Made by a program: the position numbers and the translations under genes. DNA of 54,037 nt from Mycobacterium alsense (GTDB lineage Bacteria; Actinomycetota; Actinomycetes; Mycobacteriales; Mycobacteriaceae): the NCBI RefSeq assembly GCF_002086635.1, contig NZ_MVHD01000040.1:1-54037 (forward strand). Direction: 5' to 3'. The notes under the pieces are model-generated. The model saw only the letters and a list, made by a program, of their open reading frames with translations, ran no database searches and was not told the origin of the DNA. Position 1 is the first letter of the stretch; every line of letters starts with the position of its first letter. Shown piece by piece: positions 32,779-42,229 of the stretch.

Positions 32779-34263
32779 TCAGGTGTCGCCGGGCAATCCG
32801 ACGTGGCGGTAGCGCCGCAAGCGCGCGGTGAGACGGCCGGCGGCAGGCACCTCGCGCAGCGCGTGCAACTCGGCGGCGATGGCGCCCGCCAGGCGACGGG
32901 AGAACTCGACCGGCTCGTCGGCGGCGTCGGGATGCTCGGGCACGACGGCGTCGACGATCCCCGATGCCAGCAGGTCGGCCGACCGAATGCCTTGGGTACC
33001 GGCGAGTTCGGCGGCGTGGGCGGTGTCGCGGAAGACGATGGCGCTGGCGCCCTCCGGCGGGAGCGGCGCCAGCCAGCCGTGCAGCGCGGCCAGCACCCGG
33101 TCGGCGGGAACCATCGCGAGCGCCGGCCCGCCGCTGCCCTGGCCCAGCAGAACCGACACCGTCGGGGTCTCCAGCGTGACGAGTTCGGCCAGGCACTGCG
33201 CGATCTGGCCGGCCAGCCCGCCCTGTTCGGCCTCGGCCGACAGCGCAGGTCCGGCGGCGTCGATGAGCAGCACCAGGGGCAGGCGCAGCTCGGCGGCCAG
33301 CGCCATGCCGCGCCGGGCCTCGCGCAGCGCCGCGGGCCCCACGAGCCCTCCCGCGACTCGCTGCTGGCCGAGAACCACGGCGGGTTGACCGGTCAAGCGG
33401 GCCAGCGCCAGCAGTGTGGTCGCCGAGTCACCGCCGCCCGCGCCGGACAACAGCACGCAGTCGGTGGCGCCGTGCCGCAGCAGATGGCCCACGCCAGGGC
33501 GGTCCGGGCGCCGTGATGCCACGACCGAGTCCCATGCCGGCACGTCGGGTGCCGGTTCGGGTGGCGGCGAGTGCGGCAGCGGGTCGGGTGGGTCGGCGAT
33601 AACCCGCAGCGCGCGATCCAGCGTCTTGCGCAGCGCGTCGAGCGCGACGACTGCGTCGATGACCGCGTGTCGCTGCAGGTTCTCCGCGGTTTGGATGCCC
33701 TCCGGGAAGCGTTCGCCGTAGAGCAGCTCGTATACGCGGGGCCCGAGAAAACCGATCAGCGCGCCCGGCTGGGCGAGGGTGATGTGGCCCAGCGAACCCC
33801 ACGAGGCGAACACCCCGCCGGTGGTCGGGTGACGCAGGTAGACCAGGTAGGGCAGGTGGGCCCGTTTGTGCAGCCTGACGGCCGCGGCGATCTTCACCAT
33901 CTGCAGGAAGGCGACCGTGCCCTCCTGCATGCGGGTGCCGCCCGAGCAGGGGGAGGCCAGTAGCGGCAGCCGCTCGGCGGTCGCGCGTTCCACGGCGGCG
34001 GTGATCCGTTCGGCCGCGGCGACCCCGATCGAGCCGCCCAGGAAGTCGAACTCGCACACCACCACCGCCACCCGGCGCCCGAAGATGAACCCCTCACCGG
34101 TCAGCACCGATTCGTCCCGGCCGGTGGCAGCCCGGGCGTCGGCCAGTTCGCGGGCGTAGGACTCGCTCACCGGCACCGCGGGCGGGGCGCCGTCCCAGCT
34201 GACGAAGGAGCCCTCGTCCAGCACCGCGTCCCGCAGCTGATCCGTCGTGATACGGCTCACCAT
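32779..34263 (-). CDS. accD3: Acyl-CoA carboxylase carboxyltransferase AccD3
   Basis: A 494-aa carboxyltransferase subunit that moves CO2 from biotin to acyl-CoA. Both halves of the crotonase-like fold are in one chain: the N-terminal half has GGSIGVAAAERI, SPCSGGTRMQEGTVAF and HPTTGGVFASWG, and the C-terminal half has GGGDSATTLLALARLT and LLGQGSGGPALAMVPADRV. Acyl substrate not established. It is divergent from echA6; only 34 bases lie between the two start codons, in an unusually AT-rich stretch. Confidence 0.93.
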   Translation of the reverse strand: MVSRITTDQLRDAVLDEGSFVSWDGAPPAVPVSESYARELADARAATGRDESVLTGEGFIFGRRVAVVVCEFDFLGGSIGVAAAERITAAVERATAERLPLLASPCSGGTRMQEGTVAFLQMVKIAAAVRLHKRAHLPYLVYLRHPTTGGVFASWGSLGHITLAQPGALIGFLGPRVYELLYGERFPEGIQTAENLQRHAVIDAVVALDALRKTLDRALRVIADPPDPLPHSPPPEPAPDVPAWDSVVASRRPDRPGVGHLLRHGATDCVLLSGAGGGDSATTLLALARLTGQPAVVLGQQRVAGGLVGPAALREARRGMALAAELRLPLVLLIDAAGPALSAEAEQGGLAGQIAQCLAELVTLETPTVSVLLGQGSGGPALAMVPADRVLAALHGWLAPLPPEGASAIVFRDTAHAAELAGTQGIRSADLLASGIVDAVVPEHPDAADEPVEFSRRLAGAIAAELHALREVPAAGRLTARLRRYRHVGLPGDT

Positions 34264-34284
34264 TAGAGGTTATTAAAGGCTATA

Positions 34285-34290
34285 TAGGCT
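34285..34290 (+). promoter_or_regulatory. -10 element of probable leaderless echA6 promoter
   Basis: TAGGCT followed by seven bases and the echA6 ATG, with no Shine-Dalgarno. The surrounding 25 bases (TTATTAAAGG, CTATATAG) are strikingly AT-rich and must also serve the divergent accD3. Confidence 0.5.
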
Positions 34291-34297
34291 GGCCCTC

Positions 34298-35029
34298 ATG
34301 ATCGGTATCACCCGGGCCGAAGCCGTTATGACGATTGAGCTGCAGCGCCCCGAACGACGCAACGCCCTCAATTCCGAGCTTGTTGACGAGCTACGCGAGG
34401 CCGTGCAGAAAGCCTCCGCAGAGAACGTCCGAGCCATCGTGCTGACCGGCCAGGGCACCGTGTTCTGCGCCGGTGCGGACCTGTCCGGAGACGCTTTCGC
34501 CGCCGACTATCCGGACCGGCTCATCGAACTGCACAAGGTGATGGATGCCGCGCCGGTCCCGGTGGTCGGCTTTATCAACGGCCCCGCCATCGGCGCCGGC
34601 CTGCAACTGGCCATGCAGTGCGATCTGCGGGTCGTCGCACCGGAAGCGTTCTTCCAGTTTCCGACATCGAAGTACGGTCTGGCCCTTGATAACTGGAGTA
34701 TTCGCCGGCTCTCATCACTGGTCGGCCACGGACGCGCCCGAGCCATGCTGCTGGCCGCGGAGAAGCTGACGGCGGAGACGGCGCTGCAAACCGGAATGGC
34801 TAACCGGATCGGCACGCTGGCCGACGCCCAGGCCTGGGCCGCCGAGATCGCCGCCCTGGCCCCGCTGGCGATACAGCACGCCAAGCGGGTGCTCAACGAC
34901 GACGGCTCCATCGAGGAGGCCTGGCCCGAGCACAAGGAGCTCTTCGACAAAGCCTGGGCCAGCCAGGACGTCATCGAGGCGCAGATCGCGCGCGTGGAAA
35001 AGCGGCCCCCGAAGTTCCAGGGGGCCTGA
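34298..35029 (+). CDS. echA6: Enoyl-CoA hydratase-like protein EchA6
   Basis: Crotonase-fold protein of 243 aa. In M. tuberculosis EchA6 is essential, lacks hydratase activity and shuttles long-chain acyl-CoA toward FAS-II for mycolic acid synthesis; it is the target of THPP and spiro compounds. The crotonase oxyanion-hole regions are present (CAGADLSGD and GPAIGAGLQLAMQCDLRV). The N-terminus MIGITRAEAVMTIELQRPERRNALN fits the family. It heads a plus-strand series with an MBL hydrolase (five bases downstream), the Rv0907-type lipoprotein and ctpE. Confidence 0.95.
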   Translation: MIGITRAEAVMTIELQRPERRNALNSELVDELREAVQKASAENVRAIVLTGQGTVFCAGADLSGDAFAADYPDRLIELHKVMDAAPVPVVGFINGPAIGAGLQLAMQCDLRVVAPEAFFQFPTSKYGLALDNWSIRRLSSLVGHGRARAMLLAAEKLTAETALQTGMANRIGTLADAQAWAAEIAALAPLAIQHAKRVLNDDGSIEEAWPEHKELFDKAWASQDVIEAQIARVEKRPPKFQGA

Positions 35030-35034
35030 GGGTC

Positions 35035-36153
35035 ATGCCGCGGGGGGCGCTGCGACTGGCCACCGGCACGGCATCGCTGGCCGCCGGGGGGTGGTTGGTG
35101 CGCGCGCTGCACGGCACGCCGGCCGCCCTCGGTGCGACCTCCGCTTCGATCCGGGCCGTGACGGAAGCGTCGCCCCACTACTCCTACGGCGCGTTCGCCA
35201 ACCTGGACCCGGCCTCGATCTACAAGATGACTCGCGAGCAACTGCAGATCATCCTGTTCGAGTTGGTGGGCGGGCGTGGCGGCAGCCGGCCGAAAGCGCC
35301 GATCCCGCTGGCGGCGCCGGAGATCTTCGACGGCGAGCCCGCCGGGCTCGCCGTGAGCTGGTTCGGTCACTCGACGGCGCTGCTGGAGATCGACGGCTAT
35401 CGGGTGCTCACCGATCCGGTATGGAGCGACCGATGCTCGCCGTCGGACGTCGTCGGACCGCGGCGCCTGCACCCGCCGCCGGTGCAATTGGAGGGGCTGC
35501 CCGCCGTCGACGCGGTGGTCATCAGCCACGACCACTACGACCACCTCGATATCGACACCGTCATGGCGCTCGCTCACACCCAGCGGGCCCCGTTCTACGT
35601 GCCGCTCGGCGTCGGCGCCCACCTGCGCGCGTGGGGAATTCCCGAGAGTCGCATCGTCGAGCTCGACTGGCATCAGGCGGCCAAGCTGGACGAGCTGACC
35701 GTGACTTGCATGCCGGCACGGCACTTTTCGGGTCGCTTCTTCGACCGCAACAACACGCTGTGGGCGTCCTGGGTCTTCCGCGGTCCCAGCCACCGCGCGT
35801 ATTTCGGCGGCGACACCGGCTACACCAAGAGCTTCAGCCACATCGGGGCCGATCACGGCCCCTTCGACCTGACCCTGCTGCCCATCGGGGCCTACAACAC
35901 GGCGTGGCCGGACATCCACATGAACCCGGAGGAGGCGGTGCGCGCCCATCTTGACGTCACCGACTCGGGATCGGGGCTGCTGGTACCCATCCACTGGGGG
36001 ACCTTCCGGCTGGCCCCCCACCCGTGGGCCGAGCCCGTCGAGCGCCTGCTGGCCGCGGCGGCCCCGTCCCGGGTGGAGGTGGCGGTGCCGGCGCCCGGAC
36101 AACGTATCGATCCCGCCGCCCCCCGGAGGTTCAACCCGTGGTGGCGGCTCTGA
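35035..36153 (+). CDS. MBL-fold hydrolase, NAPE-PLD/UlaG-like (Rv0906-type)
   Basis: A 372-aa metallo-beta-lactamase-fold protein. The metal site is visible as ISHDHYDHLD (HxHxDH), PARHFSGR, FGGDTGY and PIHWGTF. An N-terminal hydrophobic stretch (ALRLATGTASLAAGGWLVRAL) may be an uncleaved signal or anchor. Family members include phosphodiesterases acting on phospholipid-like substrates; this substrate is unknown. It begins five bases after the echA6 stop, so it is likely co-transcribed. Confidence 0.92.
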   Translation: MPRGALRLATGTASLAAGGWLVRALHGTPAALGATSASIRAVTEASPHYSYGAFANLDPASIYKMTREQLQIILFELVGGRGGSRPKAPIPLAAPEIFDGEPAGLAVSWFGHSTALLEIDGYRVLTDPVWSDRCSPSDVVGPRRLHPPPVQLEGLPAVDAVVISHDHYDHLDIDTVMALAHTQRAPFYVPLGVGAHLRAWGIPESRIVELDWHQAAKLDELTVTCMPARHFSGRFFDRNNTLWASWVFRGPSHRAYFGGDTGYTKSFSHIGADHGPFDLTLLPIGAYNTAWPDIHMNPEEAVRAHLDVTDSGSGLLVPIHWGTFRLAPHPWAEPVERLLAAAAPSRVEVAVPAPGQRIDPAAPRRFNPWWRL

Positions 36154-36192
36154 TTCCCGTGGTCCGGTGGGCCGCCAAGCTACAGTTCCGCC

Positions 36193-37773
36193 ATGACGAA
36201 ACGCGCGGTGGCGGCGATGATGGCGGCCTTGCTGGCGTTGACGGGATGTAGGGCTGCGCAACCCGTATCCGAACCGGCGCCCGGTGCACCGCCCAACGAG
36301 GTCTCGGGCCTGACCATTCCGCCCGAACGCGTCGACGACGCCGTGGGAAAGCTCGACGGCCTCATCGGCGACCTGATGAAACGTACCGGCATTCCCGGGA
36401 TGGCAGTGGCCGTCGTCCATGGCGGAAAGGCGGTGTACGCCAAAGGTTTCGGCGTCAAGGATGCGACCAAGGGTGACACACCGGACAACAAGGTCGGCGC
36501 CGACACCGTCTTCCAGTTGGCGTCGGTGTCCAAATCCGTCGGCGCGACGGTGGTCGCGCACGAGGTCGCCGACCAGCACGTCGGCTGGGACGCGCCCGTG
36601 GTATCCAAGCTGCCGTGGTTCGCGCTGGGTGACCCATACGTGACCGGCCACCTGACCGTCGCGGACCTGTATTCGCATCGTTCGGGGCTGCCCGACCACG
36701 CCGGTGACAAGCTGGAGGACCTGGGCTACGACCGCCGGCAGGTGCTCGAACGACTGAAGTACCTGCCGCTCAACGCGTTTCGCGACAGCTACGCCTACAC
36801 GAACTTCGGGGTGACCGCCGCTGCCGAGGCGGTGGCGGCCGCGGCGGGCAAGCCCTGGGACCAACTGTCCGACGAGGCGCTTTACCGGCCGCTGGGGATG
36901 GCCGCCACGAGCTCGCGCTTCGCCGACTTCATCGCCAGTGCCGACCACGCCGTCAACCACGTCAAGGTCGGCGACAAATGGGAGCCGCGCTTCCAGCGCA
37001 ATCCCGACCCCCAGTCACCGGCGGGCGGGGTGAGTTCGTCGGTCAACGACATGACGCGCTGGCTGAACATGCTGTTGGGCAACGGAACCTACAACGGTCA
37101 ACGGGTCGCGTCGCCGGAAGCGCTGCTGCCCGCCACCACCGCCCAGGTGGTTTCGGTCCCCGCCACGACGCCCAAGGCGCGATCCGGCTTCTACGGCCAC
37201 GGCTTCAACGTGTCGGTGACCTCATCGGGGCGCACCCAGTACAGCCATTCGGGCGCCTTTTCCCTGGGGGCCGCGACGAACTTCGTGGTGATGCCCTCCG
37301 AAAACGTCGGCATCATCGCGCTTACCAACGCCGCGCCCATCGGCGTGCCGGAGACGCTGGCCGCGGAATTCATGGATCTGGTGCAGTACGGCGAGATTCG
37401 CGAAAACTGGGCCGACCTGTACCAGCAGGCGATCGGCTGGATGAACAACCCGCTGGGATCGCTGGTCGGCAAGGCACCCCCCGCGAACCCCGCGCCGGCC
37501 CGGCCGCTGGGCGACTACGCCGGCGTCTACGCCAGCGACTACTGGGGCCCGGCCGTCGTGACGGAACGCGACGGCGCGCTGCAGCTGTCGCTGGGGCCGA
37601 AGAACCAGACGTTCGGGTTGACGCACTGGGACGGCGACACCTTCACCTTCACGCTCACGGACGAAAACGCTCCGCCCGGAACCATTTCCAAGGCCGTATT
37701 CTCCGGTTCGCCGGCGCATGCGCTCAACCTCGAGTACTTCGACTCGGACAAGCTGGGGACCTTCACCCGATGA
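36193..37773 (+). CDS. Beta-lactamase-related serine hydrolase, putative lipoprotein (Rv0907-type)
   Basis: A 526-aa penicillin-binding-protein-like hydrolase. The signal sequence ends in a lipobox LTGC with Cys19, so it is probably a lipoprotein. The class C type SxxK motif is SVSK in FQLASVSKSVG, the YxN motif is YTN in SYAYTNFGV, and the third motif is HSGAFSLG. A C-terminal DUF3471-like beta domain follows from about residue 420 (LGDYAGVYASDYWGPAVV). Substrate unknown; it is not shown to be a resistance enzyme. Its stop overlaps ctpE in an ATGA. Confidence 0.91.
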   Translation: MTKRAVAAMMAALLALTGCRAAQPVSEPAPGAPPNEVSGLTIPPERVDDAVGKLDGLIGDLMKRTGIPGMAVAVVHGGKAVYAKGFGVKDATKGDTPDNKVGADTVFQLASVSKSVGATVVAHEVADQHVGWDAPVVSKLPWFALGDPYVTGHLTVADLYSHRSGLPDHAGDKLEDLGYDRRQVLERLKYLPLNAFRDSYAYTNFGVTAAAEAVAAAAGKPWDQLSDEALYRPLGMAATSSRFADFIASADHAVNHVKVGDKWEPRFQRNPDPQSPAGGVSSSVNDMTRWLNMLLGNGTYNGQRVASPEALLPATTAQVVSVPATTPKARSGFYGHGFNVSVTSSGRTQYSHSGAFSLGAATNFVVMPSENVGIIALTNAAPIGVPETLAAEFMDLVQYGEIRENWADLYQQAIGWMNNPLGSLVGKAPPANPAPARPLGDYAGVYASDYWGPAVVTERDGALQLSLGPKNQTFGLTHWDGDTFTFTLTDENAPPGTISKAVFSGSPAHALNLEYFDSDKLGTFTR

Positions 37774-40160
37774 CCGCGGGCCTGAGCGATGCCGAGGTGG
37801 CCCAGCGGGTCGCCGCGGGCCAGAGCAACGCCGTTCCGCCACGGGCCACCCGCAGCATCACGGCGATCGTTCGCGCCAACGTCTTCACCCGGATCAACGC
37901 GATCCTGGGCGTCTTGTTACTGATCGTGCTGGCGACCGGCTCGGCGATCAACGGCCTGTTCGGCCTGCTGATCATCGCCAACAGCGTCATCGGCATGGTT
38001 CAGGAGATCAGGGCCAAGCAGACGCTGGACAGGCTGGCGATCATCGGGCAGGCGAAGCCGTTGGTGCGCAGGCGATCCGGGACCCGGACGCTGGCACCGG
38101 GCGAGGTCGTGCTCGACGACATCATCGAGCTCGGGCCCGGCGACCAGGTCGTCGTCGACGGCGAGGTCGTCGAGGAGGACAACCTCGAGGTCGACGAGTC
38201 GCTGCTGACCGGCGAGGCCGACCCGATCACCAAGGCCCCCGGCGACGCGGTGATGTCGGGCAGCTTCGTGGTCACCGGCACCGGCGCGTACCGCGCCACC
38301 AAGGTAGGCCCCGAGGCCTACGCCGCCAAGCTCGCCGAGGAGGCGAGCAAGTTCACGCTGGTGAAATCGGAACTGCGCAACGGGATCAACCGGATTTTGC
38401 AGTTCGTCAGCTACCTGTTGGTGCCGGCGGGCCTGCTGACGATCTACTCGCAGTTCTTCACCACGCACGCGGGGTGGCGGGAGTCGGTGCTGCGCACGGT
38501 CGGCGCGCTGGTGCCCATGGTGCCCGAAGGCCTGGTCCTGCTGACCTCGGTGGCGTTCGCGGTCGGGGTCGTCCGGCTCGGCCAACGGCAATGCCTGGTG
38601 CAGGAACTGCCCGCCATCGAGGGATTGGCGCGGGTGGACGTGGTGTGCGCCGACAAGACCGGCACCCTGACCGAAAGCGGGATGCGGGTGTCCGGCATCG
38701 AAGAAATGACCGCGCAGCGCGAGGCCGTCGCCGACGCGCTGGCGGCACTGGCCGCGGCCGACGCACGGCCCAATGCGAGCATGCGGGCGATCGCCGAGAC
38801 CTTCGACCGGCCGCCCGGCTGGATCCCCACCGCCACCGCACCTTTCAAATCCGCCACCAAGTGGAGCGGCGTGTCGTTTCGCGATCACGGCGACTGGGTG
38901 ATCGGCGCGCCCGACGTGCTGCTGGACCCGGCGTCGGAGGCCGCCGAGCGGGCGGAGCGCATCGGGGGCCAGGGCTTGCGGGTGCTGCTGTTGGGCCGCG
39001 CCGAGACCGCGGTCGACCACCCCGACGCACCGGGGCGGGTGACCCCGGTTGCGCTGGTATTGCTGGAGCAGAAGGTGCGGCCCGACGCCCGCGCGACGCT
39101 GGACTACTTTGCGGCCCAGGATGTTTCGGTGAAGGTGATCTCCGGCGACAACGCGGTGTCGGTCGGCGCCGTCGCCGGAAAGCTGGGCCTGCACGGCGAC
39201 GCCATGGACGCACGACGACTACCGGCGGACCCGGCGGAACTCGCCGACGCGCTGGAACGCGCCACGACCTTCGGCCGGGTGCGGCCGGACCAGAAGCGGG
39301 CCATCGTGCGGGCCCTGCAATCGCGCGGTCACAGCGTGGCGATGACCGGCGACGGCGTGAACGACGTGCTGGCGCTCAAGGACGCCGACATCGGCGTCGC
39401 GATGGGCGCCGGCAGCCCGGCATCACGCGCGGTGGCGCAGATCGTATTGCTGGACAACAGGTTTGCCACGCTGCCATACGTCGTCGGCGAAGGAAGGAGG
39501 GTGATCGGCAACATCGAACGCGTCGCCACCCTGTTCCTGACCAAGACCGTGTACTCGGTGCTGCTGGCGCTGTTCGTGGGCATGGAGTGCCTGTTCTCGA
39601 AGCCGATGGGGGTTGACCCCCTGCTGTATCCGTTCCAGCCGATCCACGTCACCATCGCGGCGTGGTTCACCATCGGGATCCCGTCGTTCATTCTGTCGCT
39701 GGCCCCCAACAACGAGCGCGCCTATCCGGGATTCGTGCGCCGGGTGTTGACGTCGGCGCTGCCGTCCGGGCTGGTGGTCGGCGCCGCGACGTTTGTCTCC
39801 TACCTGATCGCCTACCACGGCCGCCACGCCACGTTCACCGAACAGGACCAGGCGTCGACCGCGGCGCTGATCACGTTGTTGGTCACCGCGGTATGGGTGC
39901 TCGCGGTGGCGGCGCGCCCCTACCAGTGGTGGCGGGTGGCCCTGGTCGCCGCCTCCGGCCTGGCGTACGTGGTGATCTTCAGCATCCCGTTGGCGCAGCA
40001 GAAGTTCCTGCTCGACCCGTCGAATCTGGTGGTCACCGCGGGCGCGCTGGGCATCGGCGTGGTGGGCGCCGCCGCGATCGAGGCGACGTGGTGGATCCGG
40101 GCCAGGATGCTGGGCGTTCGGCCGCGACTGTGGCGCGAGGCCGCGCCGGGCGCCAAGTAG
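37770..40160 (+). CDS. ctpE: Calcium-transporting P-type ATPase CtpE
   Basis: Membrane P-type ATPase of 796 aa that, in mycobacteria, takes up Ca2+ and affects cell-surface integrity. Actuator domain motif LLTGEADP, phosphorylation site DKTGTLT, hinge motif TGDGVNDVLALKDADIGVAMG, and several C-terminal membrane helices ending in the region LAQQKFLLDPSNLVVTAGALG. No N-terminal metal-binding Cys motif, which fits Ca2+ rather than copper. The ATG overlaps the Rv0907-type stop (ATGA). Confidence 0.95.
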   Translation: MTAGLSDAEVAQRVAAGQSNAVPPRATRSITAIVRANVFTRINAILGVLLLIVLATGSAINGLFGLLIIANSVIGMVQEIRAKQTLDRLAIIGQAKPLVRRRSGTRTLAPGEVVLDDIIELGPGDQVVVDGEVVEEDNLEVDESLLTGEADPITKAPGDAVMSGSFVVTGTGAYRATKVGPEAYAAKLAEEASKFTLVKSELRNGINRILQFVSYLLVPAGLLTIYSQFFTTHAGWRESVLRTVGALVPMVPEGLVLLTSVAFAVGVVRLGQRQCLVQELPAIEGLARVDVVCADKTGTLTESGMRVSGIEEMTAQREAVADALAALAAADARPNASMRAIAETFDRPPGWIPTATAPFKSATKWSGVSFRDHGDWVIGAPDVLLDPASEAAERAERIGGQGLRVLLLGRAETAVDHPDAPGRVTPVALVLLEQKVRPDARATLDYFAAQDVSVKVISGDNAVSVGAVAGKLGLHGDAMDARRLPADPAELADALERATTFGRVRPDQKRAIVRALQSRGHSVAMTGDGVNDVLALKDADIGVAMGAGSPASRAVAQIVLLDNRFATLPYVVGEGRRVIGNIERVATLFLTKTVYSVLLALFVGMECLFSKPMGVDPLLYPFQPIHVTIAAWFTIGIPSFILSLAPNNERAYPGFVRRVLTSALPSGLVVGAATFVSYLIAYHGRHATFTEQDQASTAALITLLVTAVWVLAVAARPYQWWRVALVAASGLAYVVIFSIPLAQQKFLLDPSNLVVTAGALGIGVVGAAAIEATWWIRARMLGVRPRLWREAAPGAK

Positions 40161-40193
40161 GATTTCGGGGAATCCTCGGGGAAGGACAGCAAC

Positions 40194-40400
40194 ATGGGAT
40201 TCCTGGACAAAGCGAAGGGCCTGTTGGCGCAAAACGCCGACAAGGTCGGAACGGCGATCGACAAGGCCGGCGAATTCGTCGACGGCAAGACGCAGGGCAA
40301 GTACTCCGACACCATCCACAAGGTGCAGGAAAAGGCCAAGGAGGCCACGCAAACCGCGGCGCCGGGCGCGGCTGACGACCCGGACGCGCAGCAGAACTAA
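40194..40400 (+). CDS. Antitoxin, Rv0909 family
   Basis: A 68-aa helical protein (MGFLDKAKGLLAQNADKVGTAI then AGEFVDGKTQGKYSDTI) with an Ala/Asp-rich C-terminus. In M. tuberculosis Rv0909 is the antitoxin of the Rv0909-Rv0910 pair. The start has GGGGAAGGACAGC upstream. The toxin gene follows four bases after its stop. Confidence 0.88.
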   Translation: MGFLDKAKGLLAQNADKVGTAIDKAGEFVDGKTQGKYSDTIHKVQEKAKEATQTAAPGAADDPDAQQN

Positions 40401-40404
40401 TCGC

Positions 40405-40878
40405 ATGGCAAAGCTCTCCGGATCGATCGACGTACCGCTGCCCCCGGAGGTGGCGTGGAAGCACGCCTCCGACCTGTCCCGGTACAAGGAATGGTTGACC
40501 ATCCACCGGGTCTGGCGCAGCACGCTGCCCGACGACATCGACAAGGGCACGGTCGTCGAGTCGATCGTCGAAGTCAAGGGCATGTACAACCGGATCAAGT
40601 GGACGGTCGTGCGCTACAAGCCCCCGGAAGGCATGACGCTCAACGGTGACGGCGTCGGCGGCGTCAAGGTCAAGCTGATCGCCAAGGTGCAACCCAAGGC
40701 AGACGCCTCCGTGGTCAGTTTCGACGTGCACCTCGGTGGCCCGGCCCTGTTCGGGCCGATTGGCATGATCGTCGCCGCCGCGCTGCGCGGCGACATCAAC
40801 GAATCGCTACAGAACTTCGTCAGGGTGTTCACCGCCCCCGATCCGGGCATGAACGGAGACGGCGGCCTCCGCCGCTGA
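40405..40878 (+). CDS. SRPBCC-family toxin (Rv0910-type)
   Basis: A 157-aa SRPBCC-fold protein (VDVPLPPEVAWKHASDLSRYKEWLT, GGVKVKLIAKVQPKADASVVSFDVHL, and a C-terminal helix GDINESLQNFVRVF). M. tuberculosis Rv0910 is described as the toxin of a type II pair with Rv0909. Compared with the roughly 144-aa protein I recall, this one has a slightly longer tail. Placed immediately after the antitoxin gene in the usual antitoxin-toxin order. Confidence 0.87.
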   Translation: MAKLSGSIDVPLPPEVAWKHASDLSRYKEWLTIHRVWRSTLPDDIDKGTVVESIVEVKGMYNRIKWTVVRYKPPEGMTLNGDGVGGVKVKLIAKVQPKADASVVSFDVHLGGPALFGPIGMIVAAALRGDINESLQNFVRVFTAPDPGMNGDGGLRR

Positions 40879-40972
40879 TCCCAGGGCCGATGAGTTTTCT
40901 CCGCGGCACCAGTCGATACGTGTGAACCCCGAACCGGGGCCACGACACTACGACACATGAGGAGGGGCCACC

Positions 40973-41743
40973 ATGCCCATCCGTGACAGCGCACCGCTGG
41001 GCGCTCCCTGCTGGATCGATCTGACCACCTCTGATCTCGACCGCGCCCGCGACTTCTACGCGGCGGTATTCGGGTGGACATTCGGATCCTCTGGACCCGA
41101 GTACGGCGGATACGTCAACGCCGCCAAGGACGGACACCCCGTCGCCGGCATGATGGCCAGCCGCCCCGAGCAGGAGTCGCCCGATCGTTGGGCCACGTAC
41201 TTCCACACCGCCGACATCGACGCGGCCCTGTCCGCGGTGACCGCGGCCGGCGGCTCGGTGTACCTGACGATGGAAGTTCCTGCCAAGGGGCACATGGCCT
41301 TTGGGACCGACCCGTCGGGCGCGTCCTTCGGTTTGTGGCAACCCTTGGAGCACCGGGGGTTCGAGGTAATCGGCGAGCCCGGCGCCCCGGTGTGGCACCA
41401 GTTGACCACCCGCGACCACCGCCGCGCGGTCGACTTCTACCGCGAGGTGTTCGGGTGGCGAACCGAGCCGGTATCCGACACCGACGAATTCCGTTACACC
41501 ACGGCGTGGTTCGACGAGCAACCATTGCTCGGCGTGATGGACGGCGCCGGCCTGCTGCCCGATGGTGTGCCGTCGAGTTGGACCACCTTCTTCGGGGCCG
41601 AAGATGTCGACGAGACGCTACGGGTGATCGCCGCCAACGGTGGCGCCGTGGTGCGCCCGGCCGAGGACACCCCCTACGGTCGGTTGGCCGCGGCGACCGA
41701 CCCGACCGGTGCCGCCTTCAACCTGTCCTCCCTGCAGGACTAG
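40973..41743 (+). CDS. VOC-family protein with two glyoxalase modules (Rv0911-type)
   Basis: A 256-aa protein built of two glyoxalase/VOC halves: CWIDLTTSDLDRARDFYAAVFGWTF (residues about 12-36) and VWHQLTTRDHRRAVDFYREVFGWRT (about 142-166), each ending with an FGLWQPLE or FNLSSLQD strand. Possible metal ligands are Glu and His in the conserved strands. Reaction unknown. ATG 40973 has GAGGAGGGGCC just upstream. Confidence 0.9.
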   Translation: MPIRDSAPLGAPCWIDLTTSDLDRARDFYAAVFGWTFGSSGPEYGGYVNAAKDGHPVAGMMASRPEQESPDRWATYFHTADIDAALSAVTAAGGSVYLTMEVPAKGHMAFGTDPSGASFGLWQPLEHRGFEVIGEPGAPVWHQLTTRDHRRAVDFYREVFGWRTEPVSDTDEFRYTTAWFDEQPLLGVMDGAGLLPDGVPSSWTTFFGAEDVDETLRVIAANGGAVVRPAEDTPYGRLAAATDPTGAAFNLSSLQD

Positions 41744-41777
41744 CGCGAAGGACGCACGGGCGAGGGTCGAAGTCGGC

Positions 41778-41783
41778 TACTCT
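41778..41783 (+). promoter_or_regulatory. -10 element of probable leaderless promoter (Rv0912-type gene)
   Basis: TACTCT (TANNNT) seven bases before the ATG at 41791 and no Shine-Dalgarno; a second in-frame ATG follows at 41794. Confidence 0.4.
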
Positions 41784-41790
41784 CGCAACC

Positions 41791-42225
41791 ATGATGCGGC
41801 GGCTGCACCCTGGGTGGCTGGTGGCGTTTTTCGCCCTGCTCATCTCGGCCAGCGCCTGGCTGCCGTGGCTGACGACGGCCGTCAACGGCGGGGGTTGGGC
41901 CAACGCCATCGGGGGCACGCACGGCAACCTGGAGCTACCGAAGGGATTCGGTGCGGGGCAGCTCATCGTGTTGCTGTCCTCGATGTTGCTGGTGACCGGG
42001 GCGATGGTGGGCCGAGGCCTGTCGGTGCGGCTCGCTTCGGTTGCCGCGCTGGTGGTTTCGCTGCTGATCGGGGGGCTCACGTGGTGGTACTATAAACTCA
42101 ACGTCAACCCGCCGGTGGCCGCCGACTACGGTCTCTACCTGGGTGCCGTGGCCGCGGGCTGCGCGGTGGGGTGTTCGGTCGCGGCGGTGGTTGCGGCGTT
42201 GGCCGACGGCCGAACGGGGCGGTGA
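41791..42225 (+). CDS. Membrane protein (Rv0912-type)
   Basis: A 144-aa protein with four hydrophobic segments: LVAFFALLISASAWLPWLT near the N-terminus, GAGQLIVLLSSMLLVTGAMVG, LASVAALVVSLLIGGLTWWYY, and the final YLGAVAAGCAVGCSVAAVVAA. Function unknown. The frame is open far upstream, but that part is an alternative frame of the preceding VOC gene; the ATG at 41791 follows a likely leaderless promoter. Confidence 0.85.
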   Translation: MMRRLHPGWLVAFFALLISASAWLPWLTTAVNGGGWANAIGGTHGNLELPKGFGAGQLIVLLSSMLLVTGAMVGRGLSVRLASVAALVVSLLIGGLTWWYYKLNVNPPVAADYGLYLGAVAAGCAVGCSVAAVVAALADGRTGR

Positions 42226-42229
42226 GGCA

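Noticed and set aside
36978..40160. A 1060-codon plus frame that includes ctpE
   Set aside because: Only the part from 37770 encodes CtpE; the N-terminal 264 codons are an alternative frame of the Rv0907-type gene and read as low-complexity Arg/Gly/Ala.
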